Assembly (NCBI GenBank): GCA_001692895.1
Contig: KV748273.1
Span: forward strand, 290,518 to 354,517
Source: Cenococcum geophilum 1.58
Taxonomy: Eukaryota > Ascomycota > Dothideomycetes > Gloniales > Gloniaceae
Reading direction: 5' to 3'
Length of the DNA: 64,000 bases
Shown here: positions 57,231 through 64,000 of the stretch, one piece after another
Position numbering within the stretch: position 1 is the first letter of the stretch
Layout of the letters: each line of letters begins with the position of its first letter
Position numbers and translations under genes: made by a program
The notes under the pieces: model-generated
Databases searched by the model: none
Told to the model about the DNA's origin: nothing
What the model saw: the letters and a program-made list of their open reading frames with translations, nothing else

Positions 57231-59914
57231 GCTATATATATACTTAGTATTTTTATACTATTGCTTATCTAGCGCCTAATATATCCTAATTAGGTACTTC
57301 TAATTCTTTTTTTAGGGGTTTATATATATTGTATATATTATTTATATATATAATATATACTAATATATAATACGCTAGGTGCTTTAGGTTAACTCTTAGC
57401 TTATTTTCGCTCTTAAGTTTAAACCTCTATCTAGCTAATCTAAATATTAGTCTCTTATTTATAGGTACTAAAATCTATCTTTCTTATCTTTAGTCCTCTA
57501 ATCCTTCCTCTAGGTTTTTTAATATTATAATTAATGCTCCTTTAATATAACTTATACGTCTTTCTATAATTACTTAATTTTAAATAACTCTTTAGTTTAG
57601 CTATAGGTAAAAATCTTCCTAACTATTATTATATTACTACCTATATCGCCTTTAATATAGTTCCGTAAGCGTATATAATTTATTTATAAGGAAATATCTT
57701 ATTATCACTGCTTTATAACAGCCTTTTATATACCGTTTTTTAAATCTAGTTAAAACTTCTAGGTTCTCTTCTTATTCTAGTTTATTAAGGTATTTTACTC
57801 TTAGCGTGCCTATCTTAGGCCTATTAGTAACTTTTCTTAAGGCTATCTTTAGCTTATCTAGTATCTTTAGTTCGTAGTATCCTCGCTATTTTTACTACAC
57901 TTTTATTTAATTCTTAAATCCTTTCTAGTCTTCTCCTAGTTTACGTCTAGCCATTAAATCCTTTAGATCCTTAAATTTTATAATTCTAGTATTAACTATT
58001 TAACTCTAAAGCTAAATATCTTATTTACCTAATATAGGTGCTTCTAACTCCTTTTTAAGTTATACCCCTACTTTGGTCTATTTAACTTTTATAGTGCCCT
58101 TATCTTATCTTAAGATTCTTAGATCTTACTTATCTCTTTTTAAAAAATCTTATACCGTTAGGAATTGTCGTCCCGTACTTATTTATATATCTTTAAACTA
58201 AGCCTATACTCTACTCCGTTAATTCTTATTTATTATAGGTCCTTAAGCTCATTTTATCCCGTCTTAGGAATCTTAAGCGTCTCTTATCTCTTCTTAAGAA
58301 TCTTAAGCCTATAGCCTTTTACCTTTACTAAGTGCCAAAGTAGCTTATTATCCTACTTCTCTTATATCTTGTAAAGTAATAGACATTATATCTAATAGAG
58401 TCTTAATCCCTATTGTTAATCCGGTTTCTATAGATTTAACCTATACCTCTATTGCGTACTTAAGCTTTATACACTCCTAGTTGGTCGCCCTTATCTTGCT
58501 GTCGCTGCTTATAGTCTAATTACCTTAATCCTTAGATTCTATAGCTTAGTGGAACTAGTACGCGAGGTACTTCTCCGCTAACTACTAGTTAGCTATACTG
58601 TCTTAGTCCGAATCTAGTTTATAGAGTTAATTTAGTTTTTTTTTTATCTAACTCTCTTATGCCCCAGAGTCCTTTTAACTTAGGCTCTTATAGCTAATAG
58701 CTTACGTTATCCTTAGCGTCCTTATAAACGTAGTATACGTTATTATAATAAAACGCAAAACTTTTAGTTAAATATTCTTTTATTCCTTATAGCATATTAT
58801 CGTCCCTATATATATATATCGCTAAGTGATTTTTTCCCCTTTACTATATAGTTACTCTAACTACTTTTATAGTCTCTGGCAAAATAACCCTATTTTCCAC
58901 AGTTTATATAAGCTCCTTCTTTATACCACTTTTCTTGCTATAGAGTCTGCTTAAATATCTTTTACTAATAAGATCCCTAGTTTAGCCTCTGCCCCTTAAA
59001 CCTTATCCTCTAGGTTTCTATAGTCGTCTATTTTTATATTCTTTAGTATTACTTAGGTCTATTAGCTCTGCGCTATACTATAGTCTAAACTCTTATTAGT
59101 ATGTCTTTCTTATATACGCTGGTCCCTAATACGTTCTATATTTCCCATTGCTCTAGTATAGCTAGTTATTAATCTTAATAGCTTATTTGATTAATTCTCT
59201 TATATTACTTAGGTCTTCTATAGGTATTATTATATTTTAAACCTTGGTCTTTAATCCCCTTTAATATTAAGCTATTAACGCTTTCTGGTTCCATTTAGTC
59301 TATACTACTAATATTTAGAACTATATTATATAATCTATTACTAATCCCTTTTACGTAAGTTAAAAAGCTTTCCTTTTATCGTTACTATTAATTCTAGATC
59401 TTCGTATATCTATATAAGCCTACTAGCAAATCTATCTTAGCTTAAAAACATATACCGCGCTTTTAAATTAATAGTGGCTAACCTATTAGCTTATATCTCT
59501 GTAAGATATGGTTTAAACTATTCTAGTACCTAACCTATTAAGAACAATCCTGCATACGCTACTTAATTACTAAGTATTGCTAGCTTAGTTCCTTTATATA
59601 GTATCTTTATTTATATCTATATAAGAAATTCCTTTAACTTATATTTTTCTCCTAAGAACCTTTTAATTTACGGCATCTTAATCTTTTCTCTTTTTATATC
59701 CGCTATCTGCTAAAGTAGTGCTTAATTATTAGCGTTATTCTACTTAATAATACTTCTTAACTAGTTTATTGTAACTACTTATAAGTCGTTATTGTGTATG
59801 CTAGTATCTCCTCCTAATCCTAAAGTAGTTGCCGCCGTAGATGGCGTCGTGGTTATTGCTTGCTTAGGTACCATATTATTTAACTTTCTTTTACTGTAAC
59901 CGTGGTGGTGGATA
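57231..59914 (-). pseudogene. gag of host-type gypsy (5' half of the family)
   Basis: Starts at ATG near 59872 (MVPKQAITTTPSTAATTLG, then LGGDTSIHNNDL), 40 bp inside the LTR. Reads as a retrotransposon gag: KMP-IKRFLGEKYKLKEFL near 59690-59650 and VAYAGLFLIG-VLE-FKPYL near 59550-59500, then a long Arg/Lys/Gln-rich region (ISYIKGALIIILKNLEEGL near 57530). It ends at about 57240 with no zinc knuckle or protease, where the LINE fragment begins. Stops are TAG/TAA. Same orientation and LTR family as the 3' half at 12508-28918. Confidence 0.75.
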
Positions 59915-60335
59915 TGTGATAAAGCCTTGTAGAAAATACTACGGTAAACTTATTAATGGGTTAGGTATATAGGTATAGGTTAAGTTAATAAATAAATATA
60001 ACTAGTAGAGTAGGTTGCCTAATAGATTAACTCTAATTATATTCTAAGATTTACTATAAAAAAGAGAACTATTTAGGTAGAGACTGAGGTCCTTTAAATA
60101 TAAAATACTGCGCCTAAGAAATATACTAAGTACGTTAGTATATTAGTATGTCGGTACGTTACGTTTCTATATTTCTACGTTCCTATATTCCGAACTTATA
60201 ACGTAACTAGCCACGTAACTTAGCTACCTTTTATCCTATAGCTTAATCGGTTCTAGTGCCTTCCGTACTATCTTAACTAACCTATTTATATCTCTCCTTA
60301 GTAGTGCTACTACTACTAATATAAGGTCCGTAATA
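59915..60335 (-). repeat. 5' LTR of host-type gypsy
   Basis: 421 bp. On the minus strand TATTACGGACCTTAT...CTTTATCACA. It aligns with 12508-12920, with transitions plus a few small indels. It is inserted into the RT of the next gypsy at 60336. Confidence 0.82.
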
Positions 60336-60344
60336 TCTACCTAT

Positions 60345-61150
60345 ATATAGCGTTAAAATAGAAGGGTTGGTCTTTCTAGATAAGGCAGTTAAGGGGCTAT
60401 GCGATTTTGCTATAGTTCTTAATAAAGCGTTAGTAGAAGTTATAGAAACCTAGAAATAACTATACCCCCTTTACAGTCCATAGGGGTGTCCACTAGTTAA
60501 TTACAGCCGTTTTTTCTGGGTTAGCCTTAATTCCGTCTATACTAATAATAAACCCTAGGTACTTTATACGCTTAATACTAAATTCTAACTTCTTAATATT
60601 GGCCTAGAGGCTAGCCTTATAGAGCTATTATAGGACTTTATAAACGTGCTCCTTGTATTCCAACTCGTTCTTAAAGTAGATTATAATATTATCTAGGTAG
60701 GCCGTATAAAAGTTATTAAAATAGTTAAAGAGTACGTTGTTTATATATCGCTAGTACGTAGCTAGTCTACTAGTTAGTCTAAAAGGAAATACCATATATT
60801 TATACATTCCGTAATAGGTCTAAAATATAGTAAGGTTCTTAAACCTAGGGTTTATTTTAATTTAGTAAAATGCCTAGCGGATATTAAGCTTTATAAAGAC
60901 CTTAGCTTTATTTATTTAGGCTAAAGTCTCTTTACGTAGGGGCAGCGGATAGCGGTCTTTGCGGGTAATATTGTTTAGCTTATAGTAGTTAATATAGAAA
61001 GAGAGTCCTTTATTTAGCTTTTTAATAAAGAGAATTAGTAAGGCAAAAGGGACTTAACTACTAGGCTTAATAAAGCCCTTATCTAGGTTATCTATAAGAT
61101 ACTGCTTTATAGCCTATAATTCGGCAGTAGATTGCTAATAGATGGGGCTA
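60345..61150 (-). pseudogene. reverse transcriptase of the 5'-half gypsy
   Basis: Minus-strand read-through: YLIDNLDKGFIKPSS near 61105-61060, [20 protein letters not shown] near 61040-60980 and [18 protein letters not shown] near 60970-60920. MYKYMVFPFRLTSRLATY follows near 60815-60760, then the active-site segment TAYLDNIIIYFKNELEYKEH (YLDD with D to N) near 60710-60650, and KIKYLGFIIS-like and FLGFYNFY segments near 60550-60420. Stops are TAG/TAA. Confidence 0.87.
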
Positions 61151-63650
61151 TAGCTAAGGGCGTTTTCTCCTTACCTTACTTAATCTCGATCTTATAGTCG
61201 TATAAATAGTAAGGTAAGAGTATATTAGACGCTGCCTTAGAGAATACGTCCTTAAATTTCTAGTATTAGGGGGGGGTAGTTTTTAGTCTACTAGTTCCTT
61301 ATCTATAGGCTCGCTTTTTTATCCGCTAAGCTTACTTTCTTTTTCCTTAATTTTTTAATTAATTTTATATAAGCTGGTTATAAAGGTAATGGTATTAAGC
61401 TAAACTAAGTTCTGGTAGAATCCTACGGCACTAATATAGCAGATATTAACTGATAAGAGGTCCGTAGGTTTCTTTGCGGATATTTATAAGGTTATATTTT
61501 ACAGTATAGAGTTTATAGTCTTCCTTAGCTTACGTTCCATTTTCTATAAGTTATCTTTCCTATTTGTTAGTTTTATATAACGTCTAATATTTCTAGCTTT
61601 CCTTTATAGCTACGTAGGGCCTAAGTCCTTTATAGGTAACTTAGCTAGGTTACTACTAACTTTTTAAGTCTTTAGTGTGGGTAGCGTAATATAGCTAGTA
61701 TAGGGGCGGTATAGTATACGGATCCGTTACGGATTAAGCTATATATCTTTTTTTAAAGGCCTAGTCCCTACGTATAGCATCTGCCTAGTAAATAGTATTA
61801 ATCTAGGGCTATACAAGGTTTTCTATTATAATGCTGATTTCTTTTATAAAGGAAGGGGTTAGGGGTAAGGTTTTAGGCTAGATAAGCCGCTTACTCTATA
61901 CGTTAAGCTATAAGCCTAAATAGGCTAGCTATTTTCTTTTTAAGATTATATTATAGCTTCCTAGGTCCATAATAAGGAGGGGGATATTATATTACCTTCG
62001 TCTATTAACATGGAGGTAAACCCGTAAGATAGTTATAATAGGTAGCCCTATCTGTCTATTATACCCGTAAATAGGAATTAGTTTGGGTAGTTCTTTAAAA
62101 AGTATATTTAAAAAATTAGCTAGCTTTACAGTATACTAGGTGTCTATTAAGGCAAAGGTATTTGCTTTAGAGTTAGCTAAAGTAAAGGTTAAAACTTAAT
62201 ATTTATTACGGAATAAAGTATAAGGGATAGTATAGCCTTTTCTATTAACTAGCTGACCCAGATTAATATATAACATATTAATCCCTTTTAATCCCAGAGA
62301 GGAGTTTTTTTAGAGTTCCCCTTTTTCTAACTCCGCGTTATCCTCCTAAATTAATAAAACCTTATCCGCTTTTGTGTTTATTAGGTAGTTTTTTATAAAA
62401 TAGTTTTTTTTAGCCGTATAAAAAGCAAGCTCCTTAATTGCTAAGAGCCTATCTATAGGGGTCGCTATATATTGGCTAGGTATACACTAAACCTATAGTA
62501 GGACTAGCTGCACAGCTTCCCGTTTAATTGGCTATAAGTTATACGGTTAGTGCTATAGGTGTTATAGGTTATACTAGGGCACTACGGGCCGTCCTTATAC
62601 TACTTATAGTCCAGTTTAAAGGGTTTCTAGCTTTATACCCCTTAGCGCGTACCTTAATTTAATAAAGGCCTTAGTTAATAACTAAGCATTAATCTATAAG
62701 TTCCTTTAGCGTCTATATAGTAGTAAAAACTAATAACACGGCTTGCTGTAGGTCTAGCGTAAGCTTATTAAATAGGTCTGGCAGTAGATCTTCCTAGGAA
62801 ATTTATACCTAGCCAGCTAAGTATAGAAAGCGGGTTTAGAAGGCCAAAAAAGTCTCTATTGTTTTTATATTTAGGCTTTTATAATTAAGGCGGGCGTTTT
62901 ATACCTTAAAGGGGTCCTTATAAATAGAAGATAGGTACTCAATTATCTCTTCTCTAGAGAGGAAGGGGTTTATTAAGTCCTAGGCGTATCGTGGATATAG
63001 GTACGTCTATATATCTCTACCAGTACGGCTAAAGATATAGGCTATTTTAGCCTAAATAGTAGGGAAGTAGTCCGTATTAGCTTTAAGCTTATCCTATAAT
63101 TAAAGCTTCTAGTTATTAAATATAGGGTCGGTTCCGTCTATAAGTAGTAGGGGGTCCGCAACCTTCGCGGACTACAATAATACTAATGCTATACGTTAGG
63201 CTAGGGCTTTAAGGACTATAGCGAGTCTCTAGGTGTCTAATAACTTATTACTAGGTATAGGGTATTATCTAGCTTTAAGCAACTCTTAAAGTCGTTTAAT
63301 TTTAGTATTAGCTGCTATAAGCTCCACCTAGGAGCTTAAGTTAGTTACTGTTTTACTATTAGAGGTATTTAAGGGTCCTATAGCTGCTTTACTAACTACT
63401 GCACTTCTTAGCATAGTAGTAGGGGTGTTAAGTAATTTCTAGTAGGTTTCTGCAGGGGTTCTAATCTATATATATCCTTTTAATTCTGTCCTATTCTTAG
63501 GGTCCTATTCTATTTTTATTATTTTAGTAATGTCCTTTAGGTCCGTTTCTGTGTCCTTGTCCTATTTATAGTCTATAAATATATTTAAGTTCCTTCTTAG
63601 GAAAAAAGGGTGGTTAAGCTTTGGATAATATTAGTGACTTAGTTAATCAA
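61150..63650 (-). pseudogene. gag and protease/linker of the 5'-half gypsy
   Basis: Starts near ATG 63645 (MP-LTKSLILSK). Read-through gives DTETDLKDITKIIKIE near 63560-63510, LLNTPTTMLRSAVVSKAAIG and NTSNSKTVTNLSS near 63430-63330, then a capsid-like region to about 62700. A degraded zinc-knuckle zone may lie near 62500-62650. The protease is not clearly visible. Heavily broken by TAG/TAA. Confidence 0.68.
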
Positions 63651-63938
63651 GGCATGAGTATAGCAAGAGGGGCGCGCAAGCCTATATAAATAGTAGTCTA
63701 TAAATAAGGATCTAAAGCTAGAGAAAGGAAAGGAGACAGAAGGTAGCGCCGCTTAACGTTATATATAATCCTCTAGTTACGTAACAGCAATAGTCTAAAA
63801 CTGTGTAAAACTATCTACAATTATCCGCCACAATCCACTGGTATCTACTAGCTATAATTTACTAGTTTCCACCAGCGCCGTAATATAGCGTATACTTAGC
63901 CTATATATAGTAACCCCTATAAATAGACCTTTAGTAGG
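63651..63938 (-). other. 5' LTR/leader zone of the 5'-half gypsy and flank
   Basis: It holds TATA-like stretches (ATTATATATAACG and CTATTTATATAGG on the minus strand) and the likely LTR start at 63885. Bases 63886-63938 show nothing further. Confidence 0.45.
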
Positions 63939-64000
63939 TCGCCTCCCTTTCGACCTCCGTCCGTCGCCTCCCTTTCGACCTCCGTCCGTCGCCTCCCTTT
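63939..64000. repeat. 25-bp tandem repeat at window edge
   Basis: Two perfect copies of a 25-bp unit (TCGCCTCCCTTTCGACCTCC followed by GTCCG) and the first 12 bp of a third, with no RIP changes. It probably continues past the window. Confidence 0.93.

Larger units (their letters stand above)
60336..63885 (-). mobile_element. Ty3/gypsy element, 5' half only
   Basis: Minus-strand 5' part: LTR/leader region, gag, linker and the first part of RT, then cut at 60335 by the LTR of the host-type gypsy. The RNase H-integrase half is not found in the window. A likely 5' LTR end, CGCCGTAATA (minus-strand TGTTACGGCG-type after reversing RIP), lies at 63885. The other LTR end is not resolved. Confidence 0.78.

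Noticed and set aside
1..64000. CRISPR arrays, rRNA, tRNA, host metabolic genes, Starship-type captain
   Set aside because: None seen. The only tyrosine recombinase is tied to an RT-RNase H body and split repeats, so it is a retrotransposon enzyme.

Overview
The window is a transposon graveyard from a filamentous ascomycete (Pezizomycotina type). I recognise no intact host gene and see no rRNA, tRNA or CRISPR. Almost everything is mobile DNA carrying the signature of repeat-induced point mutation (RIP): TpA is in great excess, CpA and TpG are depleted, and in-frame TAG/TAA stand where related proteins have Gln or Trp. The Tad1-type LINEs, chromodomain Ty3/gypsy elements, Ty1/copia, a BED-finger hAT and a tyrosine-recombinase retrotransposon fit such a genome. 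The species cannot be told from the sequence.

Layout from left to right. 1-4962: 3' part of a copia element (+). 5163-7942: 3' part of a gypsy element with its LTR (+), then a gag-like remnant up to 9433. 9547-11206: a compact non-autonomous LTR element with an internal minisatellite. 11212-12507: a GC-richer island I cannot identify. 12508-28918: the 3' half of a minus-strand 'host' gypsy. It is interrupted by a solo LTR (13950-14143), a full-length copia (14872-20892) and a full-length chromodomain gypsy (21724-27874) whose 5' LTR holds a MITE. 28919-37335: a Tad1-like LINE (+) carrying a hAT transposon (29354-32617) and another solo LTR (34393-34576).

37336-48666: a minus-strand chromodomain gypsy with 203-bp LTRs and an antisense open frame between pol and the 3' LTR. 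A tyrosine-recombinase retrotransposon with split direct repeats (38775-43516) sits in its pol. 48667-55005: a minus-strand gypsy of the same family as 5163-7942. 55006-57230: the 5' end of a lightly mutated LINE (-). 57231-60335: gag and 5' LTR of the host gypsy family (-). 60336-63885: the 5' half of another gypsy (-). 63939-64000: a clean 25-bp tandem repeat at the window edge.

Many boundaries are fixed by target-site duplications read directly: TTAAC (copia), CTATT (gypsy), ATACC/ATGCC (non-autonomous element), TTAAA and TAAAG (solo LTRs), CTGGCGAA (hAT) and TA (MITE). In four cases removing the insert rejoins an interrupted reading frame. The most notable item is the tyrosine-recombinase element: its termini have the A1-body-B1-A2-B2 arrangement, it has no target duplication, and its empty site restores the gypsy pol frame. 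Order of insertion: the host gypsy came before the copia and the nested gypsy, the MITE followed the nested gypsy, the LINE came before the hAT and its solo LTR, and the 37336-48666 gypsy came before the recombinase element.
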